NCBI GenBank assembly: GCA_040081265.1
Contig: JBEBGV010000016.1
Location: forward strand, 1-64,000
From: JBEBGV01 sp040081265
Lineage (GTDB): Bacteria > Acidobacteriota > Vicinamibacteria > Vicinamibacterales > UBA2999
Reading direction: 5' to 3'
DNA length: 64,000 nt
Every line of letters starts with the position of its first letter. Position 1 is the stretch's first letter. The translations under genes and the position numbers were made by a program. Of this stretch, positions 32,813 to 42,529 are shown in pieces. Below the pieces are notes generated by a model. The model worked only from the letters and a program-made list of their open reading frames with translations. It was not told the origin of the DNA and searched no databases.

Positions 32813-34039
32813 TCACGACGCGCCGAGGAATCCCTTGAACAAACCCTGAAGCTGTCGCCAGAGCACGCCGCCCTTCGGCTGTCCCGCCGGGCGGTTGCGG
32901 TGCCCGTAGAGCACGGTGCCCACAGCTGTCGCAAACGTCGGCGTGCCAATGTGGTCGGACAAACCGCCGACGCCGGAAGGCACCCCGCGCCTGATGGGCA
33001 GGTCGAAGATCTGTTCGGCGATCTCCGGCATGCCTTCGAGGATCGAGCCGCCACCGGTGAGCACAATCCCCGAGTTGAGCGACTTCTCGTAGCCGGCCTT
33101 GCTGATCTCATCCCACACCAGGTGGAACATCTCCTCAGCTCGCGGCTGGAGAATCTCGGACAGGATGCGGCGAGCCATCAGGCGTGGACGACGACCGCCC
33201 ACGCTGGCGACCTCGATGGTCTCTTCTTCATCAACCATCGACGACAACGCGCAGCCGTGTTTCCGTTTCACTTTCTCGGCATCCGGCATCGGCGTTCGAA
33301 GCCCGACGGCAATGTCGCTGGTGAAGTGATCACCCCCGACCGGTACGACTCCGGTGTGCCACAGGCTGCCACGCTCGAAGATGGCGATGGCGGCGGTGCC
33401 GCCGCCAATGTCCACGAGCGCCACTCCCAGATCCTTCTCGTCCTGTGTCAACACCGATTCGGACGCCGCCAGCTGCTCAATCACCATTCCGGATACGTTG
33501 ACGCCAGCCCGGTTCACACACGCGATGATGTTCTGCTGGGCCGAGATTGCGCCGGTCACCACGTGAACGTTGACCTCCAGCCGCGCGCCGGTCATGCCGA
33601 CCGGTGCGCCGATGCCGTCCTGGTCGTCGACCACGAAGTCCTGGGGCAGCACGTGCAGCGTCTCACGCCCGCTCGGGAGGGTCACCTGACCGGCGGTCTC
33701 AATAGCCCGCTTGACGTCCTCCCGTGAAATTTCGCGGTTCCTGCCCGCCACCGTCACTACACCCCGACTGTTGAAGCCCCTGATGTGCTGGTTGGACACC
33801 GCGAGATGCACTGAGTCGATCTCGATGCCGGCCATCAGCTCGGCCTCCTCGATCGCCTTCTTGATCGATTCGACGGCCGCCTCGAGGTTCACGACCACGC
33901 CGCGCTTGATGCCGCGGGACTCGGCCATGCCGATCCCCACGATGTCGACCGAGTCATCGTCAAGGGTGTCGCCGACTACCGCACATACGTTGGACGTGCC
34001 GATGTCCAGGCCGACGAGATAGCGCTCCCTGTTGCTCAC
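32813..34039 (-). CDS. ftsA: actin-like division protein FtsA
   Basis: FtsA tethers FtsZ to the membrane. The 408-residue product starts at GTG 34,039, overlapping the ftsQ stop by one base. It has the actin-fold phosphate motifs GLDIGTSNVCAVVG near residue 10 and VDIGGGTAAIAIF in the second half, plus IVLTGGGSILEG as the adenosine motif. The C-terminal amphipathic helix (LWRQLQGLFKGFLG) is the membrane anchor. The 1C subdomain (SVHLAVSNQHIRGFNSRG) is present. Confidence 0.97.
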   Translation of the reverse strand: MSNRERYLVGLDIGTSNVCAVVGDTLDDDSVDIVGIGMAESRGIKRGVVVNLEAAVESIKKAIEEAELMAGIEIDSVHLAVSNQHIRGFNSRGVVTVAGRNREISREDVKRAIETAGQVTLPSGRETLHVLPQDFVVDDQDGIGAPVGMTGARLEVNVHVVTGAISAQQNIIACVNRAGVNVSGMVIEQLAASESVLTQDEKDLGVALVDIGGGTAAIAIFERGSLWHTGVVPVGGDHFTSDIAVGLRTPMPDAEKVKRKHGCALSSMVDEEETIEVASVGGRRPRLMARRILSEILQPRAEEMFHLVWDEISKAGYEKSLNSGIVLTGGGSILEGMPEIAEQIFDLPIRRGVPSGVGGLSDHIGTPTFATAVGTVLYGHRNRPAGQPKGGVLWRQLQGLFKGFLGAS

Positions 34040-34890
34040 TATTCCCCACCCACTCCCTTTGATCGTGCGGACCGACCGGCGCTTCCCGGGCGGACGAACA
34101 CGCGTGAGCCATATCGCAGGTCAACCGTCACGACATCCGGGACGTCGGTTCGCAGCGTCGGCGCCAGGTCCAGATACGCCTGCAGACGCTCGGCAAACCG
34201 TGTATCGCCGAGGAACAGTTGCGCCGTGTCCCCTTTGATCACCACAACTGCGTTGCGCTCATCGGATACGTCAACCTGGGACAAGCGGTTGGCGAGATCG
34301 GGGGTGCGCTGGAGTTCAGAAAGCAGGCGGACGGCGAGCGCGGCGCGCGACTGCTCGATTGCCCCGACCTCGAGGTCGTCTGCGTAGGCAAGTCCGTCGA
34401 TGATTGGCAGGTCCAGATCCTTGTAGTTGGGACCAAAGGCGTCGATGATCACGCCTCGTCGGTCGATGACGTTCAATGTATCTCCGATTCGTCCGATTGC
34501 CATCGGCTGACGCTCGGTAATCGTGACCGCGACTGTTCCGGGCAACACCCGACGGATGGAAGCGTCAGCGACCCAGGAGAGCTGTCTCACGCGGTCGCGC
34601 CATGGATCGAGCTCCACGCTGAACATTCCACGACCGACAAGGTCGGCCAGTTCCTCCTGCACCACGCCTTCGGGCATCCGCACTGCGCCCTCGACAGTGA
34701 TCGTCGTGATCGTCAGCGCCGTGGAGCTCACAATCGCGGTGATGCCCACGTACGCCGCCGTCGTCACCGCCACGACCGCGCCGGCGATGATGCCGGCCTT
34801 GGTCCAGGTGCCACGATCCAGGACCCGTTTGCGGCGGGGACTGACATGGGCGCGACGGAAACGCTTGTCCGCAGGTGCAGCAACCCGCAT
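34039..34890 (-). CDS. ftsQ: divisome protein FtsQ/DivIB
   Basis: The 283-residue product has a basic cytoplasmic N-terminus (HVSPRRKRVLDR), one membrane helix (about 31-55) and a POTRA domain starting ITTITVEGAVRMPEGVVQ. The FtsQ beta-domain follows, with VTITERQPMAIGR and NVIDRRGVIID. It scaffolds the FtsL/FtsI complex in the periplasm. TGATG-type overlap with murC upstream and one-base overlap with ftsA downstream indicate tight coupling. murB and ddl, often found just before ftsQ, are absent here. Confidence 0.92.
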   Translation of the reverse strand: MRVAAPADKRFRRAHVSPRRKRVLDRGTWTKAGIIAGAVVAVTTAAYVGITAIVSSTALTITTITVEGAVRMPEGVVQEELADLVGRGMFSVELDPWRDRVRQLSWVADASIRRVLPGTVAVTITERQPMAIGRIGDTLNVIDRRGVIIDAFGPNYKDLDLPIIDGLAYADDLEVGAIEQSRAALAVRLLSELQRTPDLANRLSQVDVSDERNAVVVIKGDTAQLFLGDTRFAERLQAYLDLAPTLRTDVPDVVTVDLRYGSRVFVRPGSAGRSARSKGVGGE

Positions 34891-36302
34891 CAGCGCCCCG
34901 CCCCCTCGCGATGCCGCAGAGCCTCGAGCAGCCGCGCCGGCAGCGTCCCGATCGATCCAGCACCAAGCGTCAGCACGACGTCGCCGGGCCTTGCCGTTCG
35001 CATCAGGTCGCTGAGCACATCGTCGAGCGTGTGGGCGATACGGGTCGGGCGACGGGATCCGCGTGTGACCGCTTCGGCCAGCGCCTCCACCGACACGCCT
35101 GGAATCGGCTCCTCGCCAGCCGCATAGATGTCGGTCAGCACGATCTCGTCTGCCTCCCTGAGTGAAGGACCGAAGTCGTCCAGCAACTGAGCCGTCCGGG
35201 AGTAGCGATGCGGCTGGAACACCACCACGAGCCGACGATTGGAGATCGTTCTGGCAGCTGCCAGGACAGCGGCAATCTCGGTCGGATGGTGGCCGTAGTC
35301 GTCGATCACCGCAATTCCTGACGCCTCACCATGCTTCTCGAATCGTCGCTCGGCACCCTGGAAGCCGGAAAGCGCCTCGGCCGCGATGGCAAAATCCACC
35401 CCGAGTTCGTCGGCGACGGCGATGGCCGCGAGCGCGTTCAGCACATTGTGGCGTCCGGGCACCGACAGGGTCAGTTCGCCCATCCGCAGCAGCGCCCCCT
35501 TGTGGTGGCGGTGAACGGTTGCGCGCGCGCCAAACGCGCCGAGGGTCAGGCCGGTGCCCACAAACGTTGCGTCTGGCGTTTCAAGTCCGTAGCTCACGAC
35601 CCTCCGTTTCAATTGCGGCAGCAGCGGTGACAACAGGGGATCGTCCGCGCAGGCCACAACGGCCCCGTAGAAAGGAACCCGGTTGGCAAAGGCAACAAAC
35701 GCCTGCTGGAGATCCTCGAACCCCCCGTAGCTCTCCATGTGTTCACGGTCGATGTTGGTGATTACCGCCACTGACGGAGACAGGACGAGAAACGAACGGT
35801 CGCTCTCATCCGCCTCGGCAACCATGTAGGTCCCCCGCCCGAGTCTGGCATTGCTGCCGAACGCGCTCAGCCGGCCGCCGATGACGGCAGTGGGATCCAG
35901 TCCCGCGTGTTCCAGCACGACGGCGATCATCGACGTCGTTGTCGTCTTGCCGTGCGCGCCGGCGACCGCGACCGAGAACCGCAACCGCATCAGCTCGCCG
36001 AGCATCTCCGCCCTGGGGATGACAGGAATGCCCCGATGGCGGGCCTCGACGACTTCGGCATTGCCCGGCTTGACCGCGGACGAGACGACGACCACGTCGG
36101 CTTCGCCCACGTTGGACGCGGCATGTCCTTCGAAGACGGTCACGCCGCATCGATCCCGAAGGCGATCGGTCACTGCCGACGCCCGGGCATCGGAGCCGCT
36201 CACCTCGTAGTCGAGGTTGGCCAGCAGTTCGGCAATTCCGCTCATTCCAATGCCGCCGACTCCCACGAAATGAATCCGCCTCGTCTTACCCAGCAAGAGC
36301 AA
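34890..36302 (-). CDS. murC: UDP-N-acetylmuramate-L-alanine ligase MurC
   Basis: MurC adds L-alanine to UDP-MurNAc, the first amino acid of the peptide stem. The protein of 470 residues has the N-terminal FVGVGGIGMSG Rossmann loop, the Mur-ligase P-loop AGAHGKTTTT (114-123), EADESDRSF and the HHPTEI motif. The start is TTG 36,302, overlapping murG by 17 bases; no ATG lies near the N-terminus, so I keep it. Confidence 0.97.
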   Translation of the reverse strand: MLLLGKTRRIHFVGVGGIGMSGIAELLANLDYEVSGSDARASAVTDRLRDRCGVTVFEGHAASNVGEADVVVVSSAVKPGNAEVVEARHRGIPVIPRAEMLGELMRLRFSVAVAGAHGKTTTTSMIAVVLEHAGLDPTAVIGGRLSAFGSNARLGRGTYMVAEADESDRSFLVLSPSVAVITNIDREHMESYGGFEDLQQAFVAFANRVPFYGAVVACADDPLLSPLLPQLKRRVVSYGLETPDATFVGTGLTLGAFGARATVHRHHKGALLRMGELTLSVPGRHNVLNALAAIAVADELGVDFAIAAEALSGFQGAERRFEKHGEASGIAVIDDYGHHPTEIAAVLAAARTISNRRLVVVFQPHRYSRTAQLLDDFGPSLREADEIVLTDIYAAGEEPIPGVSVEALAEAVTRGSRRPTRIAHTLDDVLSDLMRTARPGDVVLTLGAGSIGTLPARLLEALRHREGAGR

Positions 36303-37365
36303 GAACCCTGTCCACGATCACCCTGGCCGCGTCCGGACGCGCAAGTCCTCGCGCCGCCGTGCCCAGTCGAAGGCGACGTTCCGCATCAGAGGCCAGCGCG
36401 AGCACCTCGTGTGCCAGACGCTCGCCAGTCAGCTCGCGCTGCTCGATCATCACGGCAGCCGCCCGCGCCACCATGGCCTCGGCATTCCGTCGCTGATGGT
36501 CATCGGTGGCGGTCGGCAGCGGAACCAGAATGGCCGCTCGACCCGCCGCACTGACCTCGGCGATGGTGGTCGCCCCTGCACGGCAGACGATGACGTCCGC
36601 CGCGTCCATTTCCTTCTGCATGTCGTACAGGAACGGCTCGACGCGCGCCGGCAGATTGGCGCTGCGATACCGCTCACGGACGAACTCGACATCCCGCTCG
36701 CCAGTCTGGTGGGTGACACCCAGGCGTCCGTCCTGTGCCAGAGTCGGCGCCGCCTCCACCATTGCCACATTGACCGCGTGGGCCCCCTGCGATCCACCGA
36801 ACACCAGAACGTTCACCGCCCTGTCGTCGTGGCCAGGTGACACCGCCGGACTCTCGAAGAACTCGGCACGCACTGGATTCCCTGAGACGAATGCCCGCCC
36901 GCCGAACACCGTCGCGCTCTCTGGATACGTCACCGCGGCAGCGCTGACGACACGAGCCAGAAGCCGGTTCGTGAGTCCAGGCGTCGCGTTCTGTTCCATC
37001 AGCAGCGTCGGAATGCCCCTGAGAGCCGCCAGCAACACCACCGGACCCGAGCTGTAGCCGCCGACGCCAACGACCACGGCTGGCCGCAGGCGTGAGAGCG
37101 CGCGCCAGCTGTCCCAGGCGCTGAGCGGCAGCAGCACGACGGCGCGGAGGACGGCGGCGAGCGACTTTCCCTTCAGCCCAGCGCTTCGAATCAGGGCCAG
37201 TGGAAACCCCTCTCTGGGAATGACACGGGCCTCAATCCCCGCGGCTGTTCCCACAAAGGTCACCACGGCGTCGGGCAGACGCGCCTGGAGCGCCCGCGCG
37301 ACGGCCAGGCCGGGATACAAATGTCCCCCGGTCCCACCGCCGGCGATGACCACAGACAGGCTCAC
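36286..37365 (-). CDS. murG: lipid II synthase MurG (GlcNAc transferase)
   Basis: MurG transfers GlcNAc from UDP-GlcNAc to lipid I at the inner face of the membrane. The 359-residue product has the GT28 glycine loop AGGGTGGHLYPGLA (8 onward), the second-domain loop VFGGSQGAHAVN and the acceptor/donor motif CRAGATTIAEVSAAGRAAI. The start overlaps the ftsW stop (ATGA at 37,362-37,365). Confidence 0.97.
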   Translation of the reverse strand: MSLSVVIAGGGTGGHLYPGLAVARALQARLPDAVVTFVGTAAGIEARVIPREGFPLALIRSAGLKGKSLAAVLRAVVLLPLSAWDSWRALSRLRPAVVVGVGGYSSGPVVLLAALRGIPTLLMEQNATPGLTNRLLARVVSAAAVTYPESATVFGGRAFVSGNPVRAEFFESPAVSPGHDDRAVNVLVFGGSQGAHAVNVAMVEAAPTLAQDGRLGVTHQTGERDVEFVRERYRSANLPARVEPFLYDMQKEMDAADVIVCRAGATTIAEVSAAGRAAILVPLPTATDDHQRRNAEAMVARAAAVMIEQRELTGERLAHEVLALASDAERRLRLGTAARGLARPDAARVIVDRVLALAG

Positions 37366-38474
37366 TGGCTGACCTGCGCTCCTGAAACTTCGTGCTGTGA
37401 GATGTTCAACAGGACACCCATGCCCAGCAGGTTCACCAGCAGCGACGAACCTCCGGCGCTCACAAACGGCAGCGGGATTCCCTTGGTCGGCAGGATGCCG
37501 ATGACCACGCTCATGTTGACAAACGCCTGCACGGCAATCATCACTGTCAGACCGAGGGCAACTAACGATCCAAAGGGATCCTCGGCACGTGTCGCGACCC
37601 TCAGCCCGCGCCAGGCAATCACGGCGAAGCAGATCAGGACACCACTGGCGCCGATCAGACCCAGCTCTTCGCTGATCACGGCATAGATGAAGTCGGTGTG
37701 CGGCTCAGGCAGATAGAAGAGCTTCTGCACGCCGGCCATCAGGCCCTTGCCGGCGACGCCTCCGGTTCCAACCGCGATGAGCGACTGGATGATCTGAAAG
37801 CCGGCGCCCTGTGGATCCTTCCAGGGGTCCAGGAAGATCATGAATCGCTCGACGCGATACGGCGCCGCCATCATGACGAAGTACAGGGCCGGCACCATCA
37901 CCAGAAGCGACCCGACGATGTACTTGTAGTGAAGCCCCGCGGCAAAGACCATTACCGCAACGATGGCCAGGAGCATCATCGACGTGCCGAAGTCCGGCTG
38001 CAGCAGGATGAGCCCGACCAGGACGGCCGACACCAGCGCGATCGGCAGCAGTGAATAGGACACCTCGTCAATGCGGTGCCGACGCCGCTCGAGCATCATC
38101 GCCGTGAACAGCACACAGGCCAGCTTCGCCAGCTCGGACGGCTGGATGCCAAGCCCGCCAATCCCGAACCAGCGGCGCGTCCCGTTGACGGGCGAACTGA
38201 AGAGGACCGCCCCGAGCATCAACCCGACGACACCGAGCAGACCCCAGATGAACTGTTCGTTGCGATAACTGCGATAGTCGACGCGCATGGCCAGGTACAG
38301 CAGCGCGACGCCAAGCGCCGCCCACATGGCCTGTCTGGTGACGAACAGGTATGGCTGGTTGAATCGTTCAAGGGCGACAACGGCTGATGCGCTGTAGACC
38401 ATGACGATGCTCGAGCAGAGGAGCAGCAGCGTCGCCGTAAAGAGAATGCGGTCTGATTTGAGTTTCCGTGCCAT
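37362..38474 (-). CDS. ftsW: septal peptidoglycan polymerase FtsW
   Basis: FtsW is the SEDS-family glycosyltransferase that polymerises septal glycan with FtsI. The 370-residue protein shows about ten membrane segments, with NGTRRWFGIG-LGIQPSELAKLA, LLQPDFGTS, LPEPHTDFIYAVISEELG and LPTKGIPLPFVSAGGSS. These are the SEDS signatures, including the essential Asp of the PDFG segment. It follows murD after a 172-bp gap that holds a large palindrome, the only long gap inside the dcw run. Confidence 0.96.
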   Translation of the reverse strand: MARKLKSDRILFTATLLLLCSSIVMVYSASAVVALERFNQPYLFVTRQAMWAALGVALLYLAMRVDYRSYRNEQFIWGLLGVVGLMLGAVLFSSPVNGTRRWFGIGGLGIQPSELAKLACVLFTAMMLERRRHRIDEVSYSLLPIALVSAVLVGLILLQPDFGTSMMLLAIVAVMVFAAGLHYKYIVGSLLVMVPALYFVMMAAPYRVERFMIFLDPWKDPQGAGFQIIQSLIAVGTGGVAGKGLMAGVQKLFYLPEPHTDFIYAVISEELGLIGASGVLICFAVIAWRGLRVATRAEDPFGSLVALGLTVMIAVQAFVNMSVVIGILPTKGIPLPFVSAGGSSLLVNLLGMGVLLNISQHEVSGAQVSQ

Positions 38475-38522
38475 ACGTTCTTTCCCTGACTGTCCGTGAT
38501 CGACTAAGATCCCGCTCCCCGG

Positions 38523-38651
38523 GGTGAACGGTCAGCCGTCGTCAGCCGGCTTGTGGATTGGGACATCCACCTCGCAGACCGGGGTAGTCTGCGTTCCCAG
38601 CGGTAGGCTCCCAATCGCGCCAGGCCGGCTGACAACAGCTCACTGTTCACC
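38523..38651. repeat. nested palindrome between murD and ftsW
   Basis: Four pairs of arms nest around a common centre: GGTGAAC/GTTCACC (38,523-38,529, 38,645-38,651), GTCAGCCGGC/GCCGGCTGAC (38,541-38,550, 38,624-38,633), GATTGGGA/TCCCAATC (38,556-38,563, 38,609-38,616) and CAGAC/GTCTG (38,575-38,579, 38,587-38,591). The outermost arm includes the last bases of murD. It would fold into a long interrupted hairpin in RNA or DNA. It may be a terminator, an mRNA-stability element or a small mobile (REPIN/MITE-type) insertion. Confidence 0.7.
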
Positions 38652-40020
38652 TCGGCTCTACACGCGCCTTGAGGCGCGCCACTTCCTCCTTGAAGATCCG
38701 TCCACGCTCGGCGTAGTCGCGGAACCAGTCGAAGCTCGCACACGCCGGTGCCAGCAGCACGACGCCCCCGGGGCTGGCCAGTTCATACGCGCGTTCCACG
38801 GCCTCCCGCATCGATTGCGCCTTCTCCACTTTCACCACCGACGCCACGGCGTCGACCACTGCCTGCGTCGCGTCACCAATCGCCACGACGGCGCGCCCAT
38901 GAACGCGGAGCGCGTCTCCCAGTTCACCGAGATCGCCTCCCTTGAAGTGCCCGCCGATGATCGCCACGACGCCGCCATCAAAGCTCTCGATTGAGCGGCG
39001 GGCCGCCTCGACGTTGGTGGCCTTCGAGTCGTTGACGAATCGGACGTCACCAACCGACCCAACCGGCTCCATGACGTGCTCGAGACCATGGAACCCGGCG
39101 AGCGCTTCCTTCATCTCAACGGGCCGAGCGCCGACCAGGTGCGCCACCGCAGTTGCGGCCAGCACGTTGTTGAGCATGTGACGTCCGGTGAGCTCGACGG
39201 CGTCGAGCGGAACGAGACGTTCAACATCTGTCCCCGTGCGACGAACAATCCAGTCGCCCTGGAGCAGAAACCCGTCGGCGATGGAGCCGGCGACCGAAAA
39301 GAACACCCGGGTCGCCGCGGTCCTTTTCGCATGCCGCATCACCGCTGCGTCGTCGGCGTTCAGCACCGCGAAGTCGGTAGCGGTCTGGTTGACAACCACG
39401 CGGGCTTTCGCTTCTGCATAGGCATCGAAGCTGGGATGCCGATCCAGGTGGTCATCGGCGAGGTTCAGCCACACCGCCATCCACGGCTTGAACGTGGTGG
39501 TCGTTTCGAGCTGGAAGCTGCTCGCTTCAACGACGTGGAACGTCTCGGGCGTGGAGCCATCGACCTGGGTGCTGAGCGGCACCCCGATGTTGCCACCGAC
39601 GGCCGTCGCAAAGTGCGCCGCGGTCAGCATCCTTCCGATCAGTGTCGTCGTCGTGGACTTCCCCTTGGTGCCGGTGATCGCGATCACGCGACCTTTCAGC
39701 CACCTCGACGCGAGCTCGAGCTCGCCGATGATCTCGACGTGGCGCTCACGGGCCGCATCGAACACCTCCTGCTCGAGCGGAACACCGGGACTGGCCACCA
39801 CCAGGTCGGCCGCGGCGAGGGACTCCGCACGATGTCCGCCAAGTTCGAGTGCGATGCCCTGCGCGCGAAGCCGATCGGCATCATCGAAGGTCTGGCGCAT
39901 CTCCGTCAGGGTGACAAGGGCCCCGCGCCGCACCAGGAGTTCTGCCGCAGCAATCCCACTGCGGGCGGCGCCCACCACCACGACCTTCTTACCACGCACG
40001 GAAAAGTCAGATCTCGTCAT
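38647..40020 (-). CDS. murD: UDP-MurNAc-Ala-D-glutamate ligase MurD
   Basis: MurD adds D-glutamate to UDP-MurNAc-L-Ala in the cytoplasm. The 457-residue product has the N-terminal VVVVGAARSGIAAAELL, the P-loop TGTKGKSTTTT (116-126), NLADDHLDRH and the C-terminal NDSKATNVEAA. It starts two bases after the mraY stop. Its last bases lie inside the palindrome between murD and ftsW. Confidence 0.97.
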   Translation of the reverse strand: MTRSDFSVRGKKVVVVGAARSGIAAAELLVRRGALVTLTEMRQTFDDADRLRAQGIALELGGHRAESLAAADLVVASPGVPLEQEVFDAARERHVEIIGELELASRWLKGRVIAITGTKGKSTTTTLIGRMLTAAHFATAVGGNIGVPLSTQVDGSTPETFHVVEASSFQLETTTTFKPWMAVWLNLADDHLDRHPSFDAYAEAKARVVVNQTATDFAVLNADDAAVMRHAKRTAATRVFFSVAGSIADGFLLQGDWIVRRTGTDVERLVPLDAVELTGRHMLNNVLAATAVAHLVGARPVEMKEALAGFHGLEHVMEPVGSVGDVRFVNDSKATNVEAARRSIESFDGGVVAIIGGHFKGGDLGELGDALRVHGRAVVAIGDATQAVVDAVASVVKVEKAQSMREAVERAYELASPGGVVLLAPACASFDWFRDYAERGRIFKEEVARLKARVEPR

Positions 40021-40022
40021 GG

Positions 40023-41108
40023 CTATCTGAGCTTCAACGTGGTGAGGCTGAACAGCGCAAAGATCACGGCCAGGATCAGGAAGCGGGTGATGACCTTCGG
40101 CTCGCTCCAGCCGATGAGCTCGAAGTGATGATGAAGAGGCGCCATCCTGAAGACGCGGCGACCAGTCATCTTGAAGTACGAGACCTGGATGATCACCGAC
40201 ATCGCCTCCATGACGAAGACGCCGCCGACGATCGGCAAAAGCAGCTCCTGCTTGATGAGGATCGCCACCGTGCCGAGCGCTCCGCCAAGCCCCAGCGAGC
40301 CGACGTCCCCCATGAAGATCTCCGCGGGGTAGGAGTTGTACCAGAGGAAGCCCAGGCTGGCGCCGACAAGCGCTCCGCAGAACACCGTCAACTCACCCGC
40401 CGGAGCAAATCTCACCAGCAGCAGGTACTGGGCCAGCACAGCGTGCCCTGTGACATACGCGAGAGCCGTGAACGCCGCGGCCGCGACGCCGAATGTGCTG
40501 ATCGCCAGCCCATCGAGACCGTCGGTCAGGTTCACCGCGTTTGTCGCACCGACCAGGACGAGGGTCGCAAACGCCACGTAGAACCATCCCAGGTCTGGAA
40601 TCAGGTTCTTGAAGAACGGGAAGATCACCCGAGTGTTGTAGAGATTCTCGCGAGCCAGCATCATCAGCGCGACGCCCACGCCGATGCCCACAAGAATCTG
40701 CAGGCCCATCTTGTAGCGTGGAATCAGGCCATGATGTGACCGCCTGACGATCTTCAGGTAGTCGTCGGTAAAACCCACAGCGCCGAAGGCGGCGGTCGAG
40801 AGCACCGCGATCCAGACGTAGGCGTTGGTCAAGTCTGCCCAGAGCAGCGTCGGAACCAGTGCTGCTGCGAGGATGAGCAGCCCGCCCATCGTGGGCGTCC
40901 CGGCCTTGGCTCGATGTGATTGTGGACCTTCCTGGCGAATCACCTGCCCGATCTGGAATTCGCGCAACTTTCGAATCATCCAGGGGCCCAGCAGAAGGCT
41001 CAGCACCAGTGCAGTCAGACTGGCCGCCGCCGTGCGGAACGTGATGTAGCGGGTCACGTTCAGCACGCCAATCGTCGTGTGCAGCGGGTACAGGAGGTGA
41101 TAGAGCAT
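40023..41108 (-). CDS. mraY: phospho-MurNAc-pentapeptide transferase MraY
   Basis: MraY makes lipid I by moving phospho-MurNAc-pentapeptide to undecaprenyl phosphate. The 361-residue protein has ten membrane segments, the double aspartate D115-D116 in GFTDDYLKI, NAVNLTDGLDGLA, MGDVGSLGLGG and the histidine cluster PLHHHFELIGW. Length and numbering match the well-studied enzyme almost exactly. One-base overlap with murF. Confidence 0.98.
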   Translation of the reverse strand: MLYHLLYPLHTTIGVLNVTRYITFRTAAASLTALVLSLLLGPWMIRKLREFQIGQVIRQEGPQSHRAKAGTPTMGGLLILAAALVPTLLWADLTNAYVWIAVLSTAAFGAVGFTDDYLKIVRRSHHGLIPRYKMGLQILVGIGVGVALMMLARENLYNTRVIFPFFKNLIPDLGWFYVAFATLVLVGATNAVNLTDGLDGLAISTFGVAAAAFTALAYVTGHAVLAQYLLLVRFAPAGELTVFCGALVGASLGFLWYNSYPAEIFMGDVGSLGLGGALGTVAILIKQELLLPIVGGVFVMEAMSVIIQVSYFKMTGRRVFRMAPLHHHFELIGWSEPKVITRFLILAVIFALFSLTTLKLR

Positions 41109-42529
41109 CAGGCTCCTCCCGCCGTCAGACGATCAACAACGACATCGGTCCGGATGCCGCGCGAGCCCTTGACCAGCACGAGGTCACCCGGACGCACGAG
41201 TCCGGCTACGTAGTCGGCGGCCGCGGCGCTTCGCTCGCACCAGGTCACGGCATCAGGCGCCATCCCGGCGTTCAGCGCGCTGTCGGCCAGCGCCTTCGCT
41301 GCCGCGCCGCCAACCGTCACAAGCCAGGCGAGCCCAGCGGTGGCCGCAGCTTCTCCACATTCGCGATGCAGCCGGTCGGCGTGATCCCCGAGCTCCAGCA
41401 TCTCGCCGAGCACTGCACCCTTGCGGCCGGTCCCTCGCTCATTGCGCATGACCTCGAGGGCACGGAGCAGCGCGGTCGGGCTCGAGTTGTACGAATCGTC
41501 AATGACTGTCAGACCGTGCGCGCGTAGAACCGCGCCTCGCCGCTCGGCCGGCTTCGCAAGAGACGCGTGTCCGACGATGACATCGAGGGGAATGTCGAAG
41601 TGAATGGCGACGGCTGCCGCAGCGAGCACGTTGGCCAGATTGCCCCGCCCGAGGAGTCCAATCTCGAGTGGGCGCTCTCCGACTGGAGTCACCAGCCGGG
41701 CGCGCATCCCGGATACGCCACGGTCTTCGACGTCTACTGCGCGAACCTGAGCGCCGGGGGAATAGCCAAACGTCACCGTGCGCCCTGGAAACCCGCAGAC
41801 CCGGGCCATCACGCGGGGATCATCGGCGTTGCACACAAGCAGATCAGCCGCGTCGGCACCCTCGAGGATCTCCGCCTTGGCGTCGGCAATCGCATCGGGC
41901 GAGGCAAAGAAGCCGAGATGCGCGTCGCCGACATTCGTCCAGACCCGGACGTCCGGGTCGGCGATGCCGACAAGCGTGCTGATCTCGCCGCTGTGATTCA
42001 TGCCCAGTTCCATGACCGCCACGTCCGGACGACGCCTCAGCTCCATGAGCGAGAACGGAAGCCCGATGTGATTGTTGAAGTTGCCCCTGTTCTTCACGAC
42101 CGTGAGTCGTGTCGCCAGCATCCCGGCGACTGTTTCCTTGGTCGTGGTCTTGCCCGCACTGCCCGTAATCGCGACCACCCGCGTATCAACCGCGCGCCGC
42201 ACCGCCCGCGCCATATCCTGCAGGGCAACGACGGTGTCACCCACGACGACCACCCCGAATCCGCCCGCCTCGGTCGCCACTCCCAGCGAGTTCTGGCGAT
42301 CGAACCACTCCCGCTCGACCACCGCACCGCTCGCACCCGCCCGGATCGCCGCCGCGACGTGGTCGTGACCGTCGTGCCTGGGGCCACGCAGGGCCACGAA
42401 GAAATCGCCGGTGCCGATCGTCCGCGTGTCGGTGACGACCTCACCCGCGATCGAGCCGGGATCCCCGATCACCAGGCGACCCGCAGTGGCTTCGGCGATC
42501 CACTGCAAGGTCAACGTCAGGGCACTCAC
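41108..42529 (-). CDS. murF: UDP-MurNAc-tripeptide-D-Ala-D-Ala ligase MurF
   Basis: MurF adds D-Ala-D-Ala to complete the pentapeptide. The 473-residue product has the N-terminal VVTDTRTIGTGDFFVALRG, the P-loop ITGSAGKTTTKE (121-132), ELGMNHSGEIS and the C-terminal IDDSYNSSPTALL. The start overlaps the murE stop by four bases. Because ddl is not in this cluster, the D-Ala-D-Ala substrate must come from a ligase encoded elsewhere. Confidence 0.96.
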   Translation of the reverse strand: MSALTLTLQWIAEATAGRLVIGDPGSIAGEVVTDTRTIGTGDFFVALRGPRHDGHDHVAAAIRAGASGAVVEREWFDRQNSLGVATEAGGFGVVVVGDTVVALQDMARAVRRAVDTRVVAITGSAGKTTTKETVAGMLATRLTVVKNRGNFNNHIGLPFSLMELRRRPDVAVMELGMNHSGEISTLVGIADPDVRVWTNVGDAHLGFFASPDAIADAKAEILEGADAADLLVCNADDPRVMARVCGFPGRTVTFGYSPGAQVRAVDVEDRGVSGMRARLVTPVGERPLEIGLLGRGNLANVLAAAAVAIHFDIPLDVIVGHASLAKPAERRGAVLRAHGLTVIDDSYNSSPTALLRALEVMRNERGTGRKGAVLGEMLELGDHADRLHRECGEAAATAGLAWLVTVGGAAAKALADSALNAGMAPDAVTWCERSAAAADYVAGLVRPGDLVLVKGSRGIRTDVVVDRLTAGGA

